A DNA stretch of 64,000 nt from a candidate division KSB1 bacterium (GCA_034506255.1 JAPDPX010000006.1:372001-436000); one strand, 5' to 3'. Counted from the stretch's first letter, positions 43,074-52,663 are shown. Notes: generated by a model not told the origin, from the sequence alone. Numbers and translations are program-made.

Positions 43074-44375
43074 TCAGCGGCCACCGCCCAGCGGAAAGGT
43101 GTAGGCAAACGCCAACTGTGGTTCAAAACGGCGCTGAACTTTGTATTTCTGAGCCGTCTGATCGTACCTGAAAGTCCAGGCATAATCCAAGTAGAGGATC
43201 AGAAATTGATTGAGTTTGTAGCCGATGCCGATGCGCGCCGCTGAATTCTCGTCCATGCGGAAGACGTCGGAGAGTTTGTCGATGCGGGTGTCGTCATACA
43301 GGCCGCGCGCCGCGATGTTGGGCACGGCTTCCGGGATGGTGGCTTCCAGGTGCAGCCGGCCGCTGTTCGGCACGCCGTCCAGGCGCTCGAAGCTGCCGAG
43401 CAAACGCAGCGTGTTCAACACCTGACCGTAAAGCAGGCCGTAGGTGCCGCGCAGATTTCTGCGCTGCGCTTTCAGCGACTCTTGCTTGTTGCGGCGCTCG
43501 AGTTCATAGATTGGGCCGAAATAGCCCGGCAGGAACTGGCGATCGAGGAAGCGGCGTTCCAGTTGCGCGCCGACATCCAAAAGGCCGGCCAGCCCGCCGA
43601 GATGCAACTCCATGCCGAGCGCCTGGCCGCTGCCGTAATCCACGATCTTGGCGGCCTCGCCATACAGGACGTAGTTCACGAGAGCGGTCTTGATGATGGG
43701 CAGCTCGACATCGAAGCCGAATTCCGCGATGCCGTCGTCGGTGCCGCGATATTCGTCGGGATCGATGTCGGTGACATAGGTTGCGCCGATGGCAAAATTG
43801 CGCAGAATGGGGGCGTTGGTGGCGAGTTGCAGCGGCCGGTAGTAGAGGCGGCCGCCAAAAATCTCGCCGCGGCCAAAATTGCTGGTCATGCTCTCGAAGC
43901 CGCCAATGCCGAAATCAAAATCGAATTCCATGCCGACTTTGCGCTGGTCGATGATCAGCGAGTTGTTGTAGTAATTCATGATGAAGCCGTGTCCCAGACG
44001 GGCGGCATCCAGACTGCCCACGCGCGCATAAACGGGATCGGGATGGCGTTTGCGGCTGTAGCGCACATAGCGGAAGAGACGCAAAAAGTCATAGCCCTGA
44101 TCCCAATCTTCATCGCGCAGATTGCCGGTTTCCACATCGAAACGCAGCGGAATATCCAGCCCGATTCCCCATTTGCCGAAGGCCAGATCCGGGCGCATGT
44201 TCATGGTGAAATATGATTTGCCGTCGATTACCGAAACGCCAACGCCGCCCGTCACCACGCCTTGATTCTGCAGCACATGCTCATACATGGAAGTCTGTGC
44301 CCTGCCGTTGCGCAGCGGGCACACACTTGCGGCCGCCAACAACACCGGGATGATCCACCAACGTTGCGCTTGCAT
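43074..44375 (-). CDS. Outer-membrane beta-barrel protein of unknown function
   Basis: 433 residues with a signal peptide (about 1-27). The mature sequence is alternating amphipathic strands rich in aromatic and Gly residues (GIGLDIPLRFDV, GGRLYYRPLQLA, IGIGYKLNQFLILYLDYAW). The C-terminus 'PQLAFAYTFPLGGGR' resembles the last strand of a barrel, slightly extended. No family name is certain; large FCB-type barrel proteins of about 430 residues look like this. It directly precedes comF (stop and start adjacent), which may be chance coupling. Role unknown. Confidence 0.75.
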   Translation of the reverse strand: MQAQRWWIIPVLLAAASVCPLRNGRAQTSMYEHVLQNQGVVTGGVGVSVIDGKSYFTMNMRPDLAFGKWGIGLDIPLRFDVETGNLRDEDWDQGYDFLRLFRYVRYSRKRHPDPVYARVGSLDAARLGHGFIMNYYNNSLIIDQRKVGMEFDFDFGIGGFESMTSNFGRGEIFGGRLYYRPLQLATNAPILRNFAIGATYVTDIDPDEYRGTDDGIAEFGFDVELPIIKTALVNYVLYGEAAKIVDYGSGQALGMELHLGGLAGLLDVGAQLERRFLDRQFLPGYFGPIYELERRNKQESLKAQRRNLRGTYGLLYGQVLNTLRLLGSFERLDGVPNSGRLHLEATIPEAVPNIAARGLYDDTRIDKLSDVFRMDENSAARIGIGYKLNQFLILYLDYAWTFRYDQTAQKYKVQRRFEPQLAFAYTFPLGGGR

Positions 44376-44421
44376 ATTTGTCTCCTGTTGAAGGAATTCA
44401 GATTGAAAGGTTGCGGCAAAA

Positions 44422-45333
44422 TTATTGAAGGAGGTCTGGATTTACCAGGAAAAAAACTGGACGCGGGGCAACCGCCCCCGCCTGCCGAAAGCGTGGGCGT
44501 TGAGTTCGGCAACGATCAGGCCCCAAAAACGGGGTGGACTTGACGTTCTCATTTGGCAAAAAAAGATCCAATTGCCGCGTCAAAGCGGGCCAGCGTACTC
44601 CTTCCAACTCCAGCAGCCGGCGTTTGATTGTCGTGCCTGCGGAAAAACCGCCGAGTTTGCCATCGCTCGCCACGACGCGATGACAGGGAATAAAGATCGG
44701 AATGGGATTCGCGCCCAAAGCCTGGCCCACGGCGCGCACGGCTCTGGGATTGCCCAGGCGCGCCGCCACCTCGCCATAAGTGTAAACCTGGCCGTAGGGA
44801 ATTTTGCTCACCAGCCGCAACACCCGGCCGGTAAAGCCACCCGGCACAAAACGCCAGTCGATCGGCGCGGAAAAGCTCGTCAAGCGGCGCTGGAAATAAT
44901 CGCGCAACTCGGCGACGATGGGAGCCGTGGCCTTTTTGTCGCGGATGATCCAGGCCTCGGGCTGTTTCGCCTTCAAGGTTTCTTCAATCTCGAAGGGGGT
45001 GGCCTCGGAGAACGCCGCCAGACACACGCCCGCGGCCGTGCTGGCGAACCACAGAGGGCCCGTCAGCGGATGAGGCACGAGATCATAGTAAATCTGCCGC
45101 TGCCGCATCGTTTGCTTGATGGCCGCGCGCAACAACGGCGCCCGTTGCCGCCCTCCCATCTCCTGCACCAGCTTCTCCAGCCCGGTCAGCACTTCGCGAT
45201 AGAGCGCAAACTCACGCCCGCAATCGGCGCACTCCGCCACGTGCCGGTGCAGGCGCTGTTCATCCTCGGCGGTGAGATTGCCGAGATACAACGCCATCAC
45301 CACGTCTTCACTGATATGGCCGACAAGCTGCAT
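44422..45333 (-). CDS. Zinc-finger (zf-HC2) fused to O6-alkylguanine-DNA alkyltransferase
   Basis: 303 residues. Residues 1-60 look like an anti-sigma-factor zinc finger: EDVVMALYLGNLTAEDE then H31-x3-C35-x2-C38 in HRHVAECADC. Residues about 80-245 are an Ogt/MGMT domain: RNase-H-like region, IPYGQVYTYGEVAARLG helix-turn-helix, the active site IPCHRVV with acceptor Cys217, and GGFSAGTTIKRRLLELEG. It repairs O6-alkylguanine by transferring the alkyl group to Cys217. A 55-residue tail of unknown kind follows. The zf-HC2 domain is unusual here and may sense thiol state or bind a sigma factor. Confidence 0.88.
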   Translation of the reverse strand: MQLVGHISEDVVMALYLGNLTAEDEQRLHRHVAECADCGREFALYREVLTGLEKLVQEMGGRQRAPLLRAAIKQTMRQRQIYYDLVPHPLTGPLWFASTAAGVCLAAFSEATPFEIEETLKAKQPEAWIIRDKKATAPIVAELRDYFQRRLTSFSAPIDWRFVPGGFTGRVLRLVSKIPYGQVYTYGEVAARLGNPRAVRAVGQALGANPIPIFIPCHRVVASDGKLGGFSAGTTIKRRLLELEGVRWPALTRQLDLFLPNENVKSTPFLGPDRCRTQRPRFRQAGAVAPRPVFFLVNPDLLQ

Positions 45334-45411
45334 AACCCCTCCCCGGTGTTGTGGAGGTTCCTTATCTGTGCGACCGTGCCGGCATTGCCGGCAGCGGCTG
45401 ATCCTGCCAGC

Positions 45412-47034
45412 TCACAGTTGGCCGGTTTTCCTCACCTGCACCTGCATCAGAATCTTTTCCTCCGGGTCGATGACCAGAGCCTCGGGCGCTGCTTGCGCGG
45501 GCAGCGCAAAGGTCACCTCCCGTTCCGCGATCCACTGTTCATGACGTGCTTCCCGGCCCTTCACCTGCAGCGCCACCTGCAGCGGCAGGCGGAACAGGGC
45601 ACCGCTTTGCGTCTGCCGAATCCGTACTTGCACCTGCCGCCGCGCCGGCTGCCACTGCCAATCGACCTGCAACTCGGGGTGGCCGGGCTGCTGCAGCCAC
45701 TGTGCAAAGAACCACGCCAGGTCCATGCCGGAGACCTTCTCCATCACCGCCTGAAAATCGCTGGACAACGCCGTGCCATGTTTGAACTGTGAATAATAGC
45801 GTCGCATTCCCTCCCCAAAATGCGACTCTCCCACCACGCCGCGCAGCATGTGCAACACCCACGCGGCTTTGGCGTAGTTGTTTGCACTGAGCAAGCGGCG
45901 GTAATCCGTGATGGTAGTATCGAGTATGGGTGCCGGGTTGCGTGAGGCGGCCTGCAAATAGCCGGCGCGTTGATCCCGCAGGACAGCACGGTATTCCGCC
46001 GGCCCGGCAATGTGCTCATAGAACAAAGCCGTACCGTAGGTGGCAAACCCTTCACTCAGCCAGAGATGATGCCAGTCTCCCGGGGTGACGGCATCGCCGA
46101 ACCATTGATGGGCGATCTCATGGGCTGCGGTGTGTTCCACCTCGCGGTCTTTGCCAAAACTTTGCTCGGCGAGGAAAATGGCACCGGCATTTTCCATGCC
46201 GCCGTAGCGCGTGGCGGCCTGCACCAGCGCCAGCTTCTCATAGGGAAAAACTCCGAACCGGTTGGTGAAAAACTCGAGCATCGCTGCTGTCCGGCTGAGC
46301 TGAAGGTTGACGTCAGCCGCGTCTTCCGGATAGGCATAAATGGCCACCGGCACGCCGGTGGTGGTGGGGAGATGCGTCACTGCAAACGCCGCGGCGCCGA
46401 ACACCATGCAATAAGTTGGAATCGGTGCGCGCTCGCGCCAGTGCCAGACTTTCATGCCGGGCGCGGCATCTGTGACCGCCACCAGCCGGCCGTTCGCCAC
46501 CACTGTGTAATGCGCCGGCAGCGTGAGGTGAAAGTCCACCGCGGCCTTGTCCGAAGGATGATCGATGCCCGGAAACCAGTGGCGGCTGTAATCCGGCCAG
46601 TTGTCGGCAAAGATAACCCGGCGGCCGAATTTGTTCTTCCGCATCACCAGACCTTCCTGCGGCACGCCGTGATAGGCAATCGTCACCGCCAGCGTGTCGC
46701 CCCTCCGGCGGTGGGGCGGCAGCGTCACCGTGAGGCCCTCCGCATCGGGTGTGAATGCCAGCCTCTGCCTGCCACTGAGCACTTGCGTGACTGTCATGCT
46801 TTTCAAATTCAGGTGCAGGGTCGAATCACCGGCATCACGTACGATGACGGCGAGCGTGGCCTCACCCTGAATGTGATCACTGGCCTCGGCGAACTCCAAG
46901 CGCAGGCGGTAATGCCAAACATCGAAGGCCGGCTGGCGCGGGTATCCATCCACCGCCGGCCGCGCCACGGCAGAGAGGGCGAGGCCGAAAAGCACCGCCA
47001 CCCGGCCGCGGCGGAATTCAAGGCTGGCTTTCAT
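45412..47034 (-). CDS. M1-family (gluzincin) metallopeptidase, exported, copy 2
   Basis: 540 residues from the ATG at 47034, which overlaps the DUF1460 gene by 17 nt. The signal peptide is RGRVAVLFGLALSAVA-like. The exopeptidase loop GGMENAGAIF and the zinc site HEIAHQWFGD with distal Glu in LSEGFATY match aminopeptidase N-type enzymes. Compared with copy 1 (30881-32800) it keeps the classical GxMEN loop and has a shorter C-terminal beta domain. It is likely an envelope aminopeptidase; coupling to a peptidoglycan-amidase-like gene suggests recycling of peptides, which is inference. Confidence 0.95.
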   Translation of the reverse strand: MKASLEFRRGRVAVLFGLALSAVARPAVDGYPRQPAFDVWHYRLRLEFAEASDHIQGEATLAVIVRDAGDSTLHLNLKSMTVTQVLSGRQRLAFTPDAEGLTVTLPPHRRRGDTLAVTIAYHGVPQEGLVMRKNKFGRRVIFADNWPDYSRHWFPGIDHPSDKAAVDFHLTLPAHYTVVANGRLVAVTDAAPGMKVWHWRERAPIPTYCMVFGAAAFAVTHLPTTTGVPVAIYAYPEDAADVNLQLSRTAAMLEFFTNRFGVFPYEKLALVQAATRYGGMENAGAIFLAEQSFGKDREVEHTAAHEIAHQWFGDAVTPGDWHHLWLSEGFATYGTALFYEHIAGPAEYRAVLRDQRAGYLQAASRNPAPILDTTITDYRRLLSANNYAKAAWVLHMLRGVVGESHFGEGMRRYYSQFKHGTALSSDFQAVMEKVSGMDLAWFFAQWLQQPGHPELQVDWQWQPARRQVQVRIRQTQSGALFRLPLQVALQVKGREARHEQWIAEREVTFALPAQAAPEALVIDPEEKILMQVQVRKTGQL

Positions 47035-47956
47035 CTTTTTCGACTGCTGTTGCCGGCGGCTCGACAAATTGCAATCCGGAATGGACACGCAGAAAAGCCA
47101 TCCCCACGCGCTTGCGATTCGCCTTGAGTTGCTGCACCATCGCGGCAAAGGGCTCATCCACCACCTGGCGGTTGCGCGGCCGGGAGGAGGCATGCCGGGC
47201 CACCAGCCCGCCATGGTCCGTGCGAATGAGAAAGCCCACATGGGCCGAAAAAATGCCTGGTGCTTTTTGGATGATGCTGAAGATGTCGCCGGTGCGCAGG
47301 CTGTCCTGAATCGCGAGCAGGTATTGCTCGGGAACGTATTTGATGGTCATGGTTTCGGGCGGCGGCACGTCAACCAGCTCGCTGTCGGGCACGCCGAGAT
47401 GGCGCAGGAGTTGGCGCCGGTTGATGGTTTTGGTCATCGTGCGGCAGTACTTGCCGCCCACCGCCGCGGTGACGTCGTGCAGCAGCCAGGCATTGTTGGG
47501 CACCCAGTCAGCATGGGTGAAATGATTGCGGCGGCGCAAATCGATCTCGCCGTTGCGATAGCGAATGCGCTGCAGGTTGTGAAACATCTCCACGTAATTC
47601 CGCGAGATGGCCAGGGCCAGCATCTGCTCGGTGAAGGTGACGCAATCCGCGCGGGTGAAGTCGATCAGCGGATCACGATCATACTTGGCGTCCGGGCCCT
47701 CGCCCAGGCAAAAGAGGGCATAAGGCGTGCCCTTGGCCCGTTCCGAGAAGAAAGCCAGGCGCTGCGTCAGGCTGGTTTCACGCGCCGCCACTTCCCGAAT
47801 CAAAGTATCGATTTCAGCAGTCGACATCACAAATAATGCCCTGGGTGCCAGCCGCACCTCGTCCGGGATGACAAAGCGGCCATTGGACACCGGCTGCGCG
47901 CCAGCCGGCACAACCCACAGGACACTGCTCAACAGCACCGTCACTCGTCGGAACAA
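47018..47956 (-). CDS. DUF1460 (NlpC/P60-like amidase) exported protein
   Basis: 312 residues with a signal peptide (TVLLSSVLWVVPAGAQ). DUF1460 proteins have an NlpC/P60-type cysteine-peptidase fold and are considered N-acetylmuramoyl-L-alanine amidase-like. The catalytic Cys lies in TRADCVTFTEQML, and the His in FSAHVGFLIR. 'RRRNHFTHADWVPNN' and 'GDIFSIIQ' are further family segments. It probably acts on peptidoglycan fragments in the periplasm. It overlaps the M1 peptidase gene downstream by 17 nt. Confidence 0.88.
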   Translation of the reverse strand: MFRRVTVLLSSVLWVVPAGAQPVSNGRFVIPDEVRLAPRALFVMSTAEIDTLIREVAARETSLTQRLAFFSERAKGTPYALFCLGEGPDAKYDRDPLIDFTRADCVTFTEQMLALAISRNYVEMFHNLQRIRYRNGEIDLRRRNHFTHADWVPNNAWLLHDVTAAVGGKYCRTMTKTINRRQLLRHLGVPDSELVDVPPPETMTIKYVPEQYLLAIQDSLRTGDIFSIIQKAPGIFSAHVGFLIRTDHGGLVARHASSRPRNRQVVDEPFAAMVQQLKANRKRVGMAFLRVHSGLQFVEPPATAVEKDESQP

Positions 47957-48020
47957 AGTGGTCTCCTTGCTTTGGCTTGTTCGTAAAGGCGATTGGCTTT
48001 GCCTGCCGATGACAGCGGCG

Positions 48021-48839
48021 TCAGCGCGGCATCAAGTAAAGCGGGATGCCACGCAGCCGGGGACTGACGCCCTCCCAGTCGAGTTGGTGGAGAAAACGGC
48101 GCGTCAGGCGCTCATACCAGGGTTTGCGGGTCCGCCCGACCTCCACCAGGTGCGGCTTCTCGGTGAGCTGCGCCAAATGCCGCGCCGCTTCCACCGCGGC
48201 GGCGAAGCCGCCCAGTTCATCCACCAGACCGCAGCGCAGCGCCTGACGGCCGGTCATCACCCGGCCATCCGCAAATTCCCGCACTTTCTCCGGCGCCAGC
48301 TTGCGGCCGCGTACAACGGTTTCGACGAACTGTTCATGGCTGTCATTGATCAAATCCTGCAGCATCTGGCGCTCCTCCGCGGTGATGCCGCGAAAAATGG
48401 CCAGCGTGTCTTTGAATGCTCCCGACTTCACCACTTCCATCTCGACACCCACCTTGCCGAGAAGCTGGCTGAGGTTGCGCGCTTGAATGATGACTCCGAT
48501 CGAGCCGGTAATGGTGCCGGCATTGGCGACCACGCGCTCGGCGGCCATCGCCACATAGATGCCACCGGAGGCCGCCACTTCACCGAGCGAGGCGATCACC
48601 GGCACTTTGGTCTCTTCGCGGAAACGCAACAGCGCTTCGTAAATCTCCTGGGTTGCGCCCACCGTGCCCCCGGGCGAGTTGATGCGCACCAGCAGGCCGC
48701 GCGGCCGCAGATGGCGCGCGTCCTCCAGCGCCGCATGCACACGCTGCGGCAGGGGCTCATCGCCCTCTTCACTCATCACACCCTCGAGATGAAGCACAGC
48801 CAGACGCGGCCGTTTATGCCGGCGCAATCGTATCTTCAT
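48021..48839 (-). CDS. SppA-type S49 signal peptide peptidase
   Basis: 272 residues, the short form. LLVRINSPGGTVGATQEIYEAL is the family opening (split here: RINSPGGTVGA). The catalytic Ser lies in GEVAASGGIYVAMAAE, and the general-base Lys in VVKSGAFKD. GRVMTGRQALRCGLVDELGG closes the domain. It has no N-terminal TM helix, unlike E. coli SppA, so it may be soluble or membrane-peripheral. It degrades signal peptides or other membrane peptides. Strongly basic first residues (MKIRLRRHKRPR) may bind the membrane. Confidence 0.93.
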   Translation of the reverse strand: MKIRLRRHKRPRLAVLHLEGVMSEEGDEPLPQRVHAALEDARHLRPRGLLVRINSPGGTVGATQEIYEALLRFREETKVPVIASLGEVAASGGIYVAMAAERVVANAGTITGSIGVIIQARNLSQLLGKVGVEMEVVKSGAFKDTLAIFRGITAEERQMLQDLINDSHEQFVETVVRGRKLAPEKVREFADGRVMTGRQALRCGLVDELGGFAAAVEAARHLAQLTEKPHLVEVGRTRKPWYERLTRRFLHQLDWEGVSPRLRGIPLYLMPR

Positions 48840-49317
48840 GCTCTCGCTTTCTGCATGCCATCACCTTCAACCCCATGATGTCAGCAAACCGGCCGGGATT
48901 TCCGCAAACCGGTCGCCGGTGGCCGTCAAACTAAAGAAACCTGTTCAAAAAAACAAGTGCACGAATGGCAAGCAGGCAGAAAGCAAGCATGGTGGAAAGA
49001 GACCGCGGCAAATTTGAAAAAGCCGGTAAGCAATTGCACCGGCAGGTGGAGGGCAGCCTTCCGGCCGGTGATCGAAAAATTGCAAGCACACACAACTCTC
49101 GGGGATTCGGGCAAACGGTGCGCCCTGGCGAGGGTGGCTTCGTTCGCAGGCCGTGGTTGCCCCTCAGTGCAAGAGCGCGAAGAGCGGCTGCAGTCGCGGG
49201 CGAAGAAGAGTGGAGGAAGCAGGTTCAAAATCTGTTGTTGAAATTTAACGGGATGACAGTTATCTTGACAGTACAATTTATTAAAACCGGGGTTCTTATC
49301 AGGGTGCAGGGACGACC
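48840..49317. other. Divergent intergenic region
   Basis: 478 bases between sppA (minus) and the secreted-protein gene (plus). A perfect TTGACA lies at 49265-49270, but no good -10 follows at the right spacing. CAGGGAC 9 nt before 49318 may act as ribosome binding site. No gene or RNA is seen. Confidence 0.45.
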
Positions 49318-50010
49318 ATGAGACGAAAAATTTCTGCCGGCTTGTTTTACGTGCTTGGTGCTGCGCTGCCGGCGATGTGGCCGGCGGCCGGTTGGACGCA
49401 GCCCGAGCAGGTGATTGTCAATCTCAAGACCGTCGATGCCGCCGTGATTCGCGATCCGGCGGACATCCGCTTCTTCGCCGATCAGTATTTTATCGATGAG
49501 AAAATCGACAGCCTGGAAGTGATCGACATTCGCGGCGACGGCTTCAATGAGACCGACGTCATGCAGATCTATCCCTCCAAGCGGCTGATCAACCTCAGCC
49601 AGTCCGACACCGCGCTGGCAGTCATGCAAAGCTGGAAGCGCGCCGGCGCCATCGACATTGTGGGTGAACGCAACAAAAAGAGCAAACAGATCGAAGCCCG
49701 CTCGAATTATCTCACCGTCTCCGCCATGTTTGCCAGCCTGGTGCGTCTGGTGCAAAGCACCTATCAGGGGCAGCGCCTGCGGCTGTACTTTGATTTCGAC
49801 GATGTTGCCGGGACCGCGGCACTGAAAGTGTGGGGCTTTCGCGATCCCAAGGAGATGGAAAAGGAGCCGAAGGACTGGAAGCAGTTTGCGCATGATCTCG
49901 TGTTCTACACGCGCACCGACACCATTTACGTCGACAAACCGGTTTATGACGTCATTTACATCGAACAATCAGTGACCGACACGGTGTACGTGAACCGGGG
50001 GGGAGAATGA
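49318..50010 (+). CDS. Exported protein of unknown function, paired with a TPR protein
   Basis: 230 residues from the ATG at 49318, with a signal peptide (about 1-27). The body (about 30-230) mixes strands and helices. 'VMQIYPSKRLINLSQSDTALAVMQSW' and 'YFDFDDVAGTAALKVWGFRDP' stand out but match no family I know. The tail repeats 'YVDKPVYDVIYIEQSVTDTVYVN', a short beta repeat. Its last four bases overlap the start of the TPR protein (50007-50010), so they are coupled and probably act together in the periplasm. Confidence 0.65.
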   Translation: MRRKISAGLFYVLGAALPAMWPAAGWTQPEQVIVNLKTVDAAVIRDPADIRFFADQYFIDEKIDSLEVIDIRGDGFNETDVMQIYPSKRLINLSQSDTALAVMQSWKRAGAIDIVGERNKKSKQIEARSNYLTVSAMFASLVRLVQSTYQGQRLRLYFDFDDVAGTAALKVWGFRDPKEMEKEPKDWKQFAHDLVFYTRTDTIYVDKPVYDVIYIEQSVTDTVYVNRGGE

Positions 50011-51575
50011 GAATGCACAGGAAGTTGTCTGCCGGCCGCCGTTTGCTGCCGCCATTTGTTACGGCAGCGGTCATGCTGGCGCTGCTGCCGGCGCTGGCCC
50101 TGTCGCAAAGCAGTGGCCGCAAGCTCAGCGCCATTCGCATTCCGCCGGGCGTGACGCCGCTGACCGCCGCACAGGCGGATTCACTCGCGCGCCAGTTGTT
50201 CGTGCCCTGGCCGCAGGCGCAGGAAGCCGAGCGGCTCGTTGCCACGGCGCAACTGGCGCTCAGCCGGGCCGACTCGGTTTGGGCGATCCTGCAGCGCGCC
50301 GCCGAGCATCCGCCGCAGGTGACGCTGGAGGATTCGCTGGCGGCAGTGCGCGCGACTTTCGAGGGCGGGCAAAAACTGCAGAAAAGCGTGCCGCTCATTC
50401 AGAAGTATCTGCAGACGCAGCAGGAGACAGTGCGACAGCAGGCCATCGCGTATTTGCAGGCGGCGGAAAAGGCGTTCGTGCAGGCGCTGCAACTCAATCC
50501 CTTTGCCACACAGGCGCGCACCTGGCTGGCGACGGTTTACCGCTTGCTGGGCGACCGTTTCAAGGATCGCGAGGATTATGGCCGTGCGATCAACATTTGG
50601 GAGACGCTCGTGCGCCTGGAGCCCGGCGTCTATTCGCATTACTTCAATCTGGCGCAAACTTACTTCGCCGTGCAAGCCTGGCAAAAATCCCTGGAGAATT
50701 TCGAGGCCTGTGAGCAGCGCTTGCTGGCCTCGGCAGCCGTGGCAGACAGCCGCATCGCGAATCCCGCCCAGCCGGTGGCCGCCGCCATTGATTCGAATGT
50801 CCTGTTCCTGTCAGTGCTTTATCAATCGCTGAGTGCGATCCGGCTGGTGAATGAAGAGAAAACCTACGCCTCATTGCGCCGCGCCCTGACCCTGGCCACC
50901 ACGCCGGCGCAACAGCGCACGGTCACGGAATATCTCAAGTGGATGGATTGGGATGACGGCAACATCCCCGCCACCATGCAGCGCGACAGTGCCCTGGCGT
51001 ATGCCGGCCGCGGCGATTTTCCGGCGGCCGCAAAAACCTTTGCCGGGCTGCTGCCCAGGCTGCGCACCAGCCGTGCACGCAATGAAATCGGCTGGCGCCT
51101 CGCGCTCATCGAGTTCACCAATCTCAACCAAAAGGAGGCCGCGGCCGAGCGGTTGCTCAACATTGTGACGAGCATCCCCACCGATGTCCAGGGCGCACCG
51201 CCGGATTCCCTCAGCCGGCTCTATTTCGACAACTACGGCACCATGTGCCTGAGCCTGGGCAATGAGAAGATCGCAGTCGATCGCCAGCTCGCCTACACCT
51301 ACTATCTTCAGGCTGCCTCCTTCAATTGGTCGGGGCGTGGCAAGAGTTATTTTGCCCTGGCCACGCTGGCGGATGCCGACCCCCGCCTGGCGGTGGCAGA
51401 CGCCGAGAGGGCCTACGCCCTGCGGCACCAGCTCGACGCCGAGGAAGTGATCAACCTGCACAAGTTGCTCATTCGCGGCTATCGCCGGCTGCAGCAGTTC
51501 GACAAGGCCAGACAGCATTTTGAAGAGCTGCAGCGCTTGCTTGCCGGCAACTCCGGTTCTCCCCCCGGCTTGTGA
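50007..51575 (+). CDS. Exported TPR-repeat protein, paralog of the motor-locus TPR lipoprotein
   Basis: 522 residues with a signal peptide (FVTAAVMLALLPALALSQ). Helical repeats from about 140 to the end match TPR units: YLQAAEKAFVQALQLNPFATQARTWLATVYR (first two helices), AINIWETLVRLEPGVYSHYFNLAQTYF, and others to the C-terminus. It shares diagnostic strings with the protein at 54836-56317: 'WDDGNI', 'SIPTD..GAP', 'R.NFDTYG/FDNYGTMCL'. The two are therefore paralogs; this one lacks the lipobox Cys. It is translationally coupled to the secreted protein upstream. A scaffold role is inferred. Confidence 0.8.
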   Translation: MRMHRKLSAGRRLLPPFVTAAVMLALLPALALSQSSGRKLSAIRIPPGVTPLTAAQADSLARQLFVPWPQAQEAERLVATAQLALSRADSVWAILQRAAEHPPQVTLEDSLAAVRATFEGGQKLQKSVPLIQKYLQTQQETVRQQAIAYLQAAEKAFVQALQLNPFATQARTWLATVYRLLGDRFKDREDYGRAINIWETLVRLEPGVYSHYFNLAQTYFAVQAWQKSLENFEACEQRLLASAAVADSRIANPAQPVAAAIDSNVLFLSVLYQSLSAIRLVNEEKTYASLRRALTLATTPAQQRTVTEYLKWMDWDDGNIPATMQRDSALAYAGRGDFPAAAKTFAGLLPRLRTSRARNEIGWRLALIEFTNLNQKEAAAERLLNIVTSIPTDVQGAPPDSLSRLYFDNYGTMCLSLGNEKIAVDRQLAYTYYLQAASFNWSGRGKSYFALATLADADPRLAVADAERAYALRHQLDAEEVINLHKLLIRGYRRLQQFDKARQHFEELQRLLAGNSGSPPGL

Positions 51576-52014
51576 GTATGACCACTTTCCTTCAACCTAC
51601 TTGGTGGTATGCTCGCCTCGTTGGCCGCCGTGGCAAATACCCGCAAAAGCACATGGTTTCCAGCCGCGGCAGCCAATGAACACCCGTACGTCAGGCACAA
51701 ATGTGATCCGCGGTATCGCAATTTGTTGCTTTCTCCCCCGGCCGGATTGCCTGTCTGCCGGCAATCCGATTTGATTCCTGCGGCGTATTTTCCTTTGAAA
51801 ATGAAAAATTGAAGCCCTCCCCGACAAAAGCACGGTCTTCGTGTATCTTCAAGTGGATATTCGTGAACGGCAGGCCGGTGGTCGTTTTTGCCGTCGCAGC
51901 ATGCCCTGTGCAATCCTGCTTTTCCCGGTATTCATCCGCTGATTGTTGACGTTGTGTTACGTTGAACCGCCCTGCCGCGGTCAAAGCAATTTTCCCCAGG
52001 GCAGGCTGGTGGAG
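51576..52014. other. Intergenic region before the NTF2-like remnants
   Basis: 439 bases with no convincing gene. The missing N-terminal half of the SnoaL-like remnant at 52015 cannot be found in any frame here, so a deletion rather than a frameshift explains that truncation. Confidence 0.4.
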
Positions 52015-52251
52015 ATGGACTCCCTCTCACAGGAGGCGCAGTGGGCTTACACCACCATGCGGGGTACGCACCGGGGCGATTTCATGGGCCTGGCGGCCAG
52101 CGGCAAAAAGATCGAAGTCAAGGGCGTCGATATCGTGCGTTTCGCCAACGGCAAGGCGGTCGAACATTGGGGCTGGAATGACGACTACACGATGATGATG
52201 CAGCTCGGCATGCTGCCGGCGCCGGGCCAGGAAGGGAAAAAGCAATGGTAA
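52015..52251 (+). pseudogene. C-terminal remnant of a SnoaL-like ester-cyclase-type NTF2 protein
   Basis: 78 residues from an in-frame ATG at 52015 (preceded by GGTGGAG). The sequence 'MRGTHRGDFMGLAASGKKI' then 'VKGVDIVRFANGKAVEHWG' matches the second half of ester-cyclase/SnoaL-like proteins (typically GTHTGEFMGIPPTGK and FRIADGKIVEHW). The first roughly 60 residues of the fold are absent. It may still be translated, but a half NTF2 fold is unlikely to work alone. A second damaged NTF2-like gene starts 11 nt downstream. Confidence 0.65.
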
Positions 52252-52262
52252 AGGAGGCTGTC

Positions 52263-52663
52263 GTGAGCACCAATGCAGACACTGTCCGTGACATTCATGC
52301 CGCATTTGGACGTGGCGACATTCCGGCCATTCTCGCCAAGCTGGATGACGACGTGGAGTGGGAATATGGCACCACGCCGCACGAAGTGCCGTGGCTGGCA
52401 CCGCGCCGCGGCCGCAACGGCGCCGCGGAGTTTTTTCAAAGCCTCGGCGAGATTGAGTTTCACCATTTCGTCCCCGGGAGATTTTGGAGGGCGAGGGCGT
52501 GGTCGTTGCGCTGACCGATTTCTCCTTTACCGTGAAAAGGACCGGCAGGCAGGTGGTGGAGCGGGATGAGCCCCATGTCTGGCGTTTCAACGAGGCCGGC
52601 AGGGTGGTGAGCTTCCGCCATTGTGCCGATACCCACCAGCATGTGCCGGGGCTTCGGGAATGA
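52263..52663 (+). pseudogene. SnoaL-like NTF2-fold protein gene with a one-base frameshift
   Basis: The start is a GTG at 52263, 5 nt after AAAGGAGG. The first frame (STNADTVRDIHAAFGRGD, DDVEWEYG) runs to a stop at 52512. Shifting frame at the run of four C residues near 52471-52474 continues the fold to TGA at 52661-52663: PREILEGEGVVVALTDF, then RTGRQVVERDEPHVWRF. One missing C restores the whole domain of about 134 residues. It is either a genuine frameshift or a homopolymer sequencing/assembly error. Confidence 0.75.
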
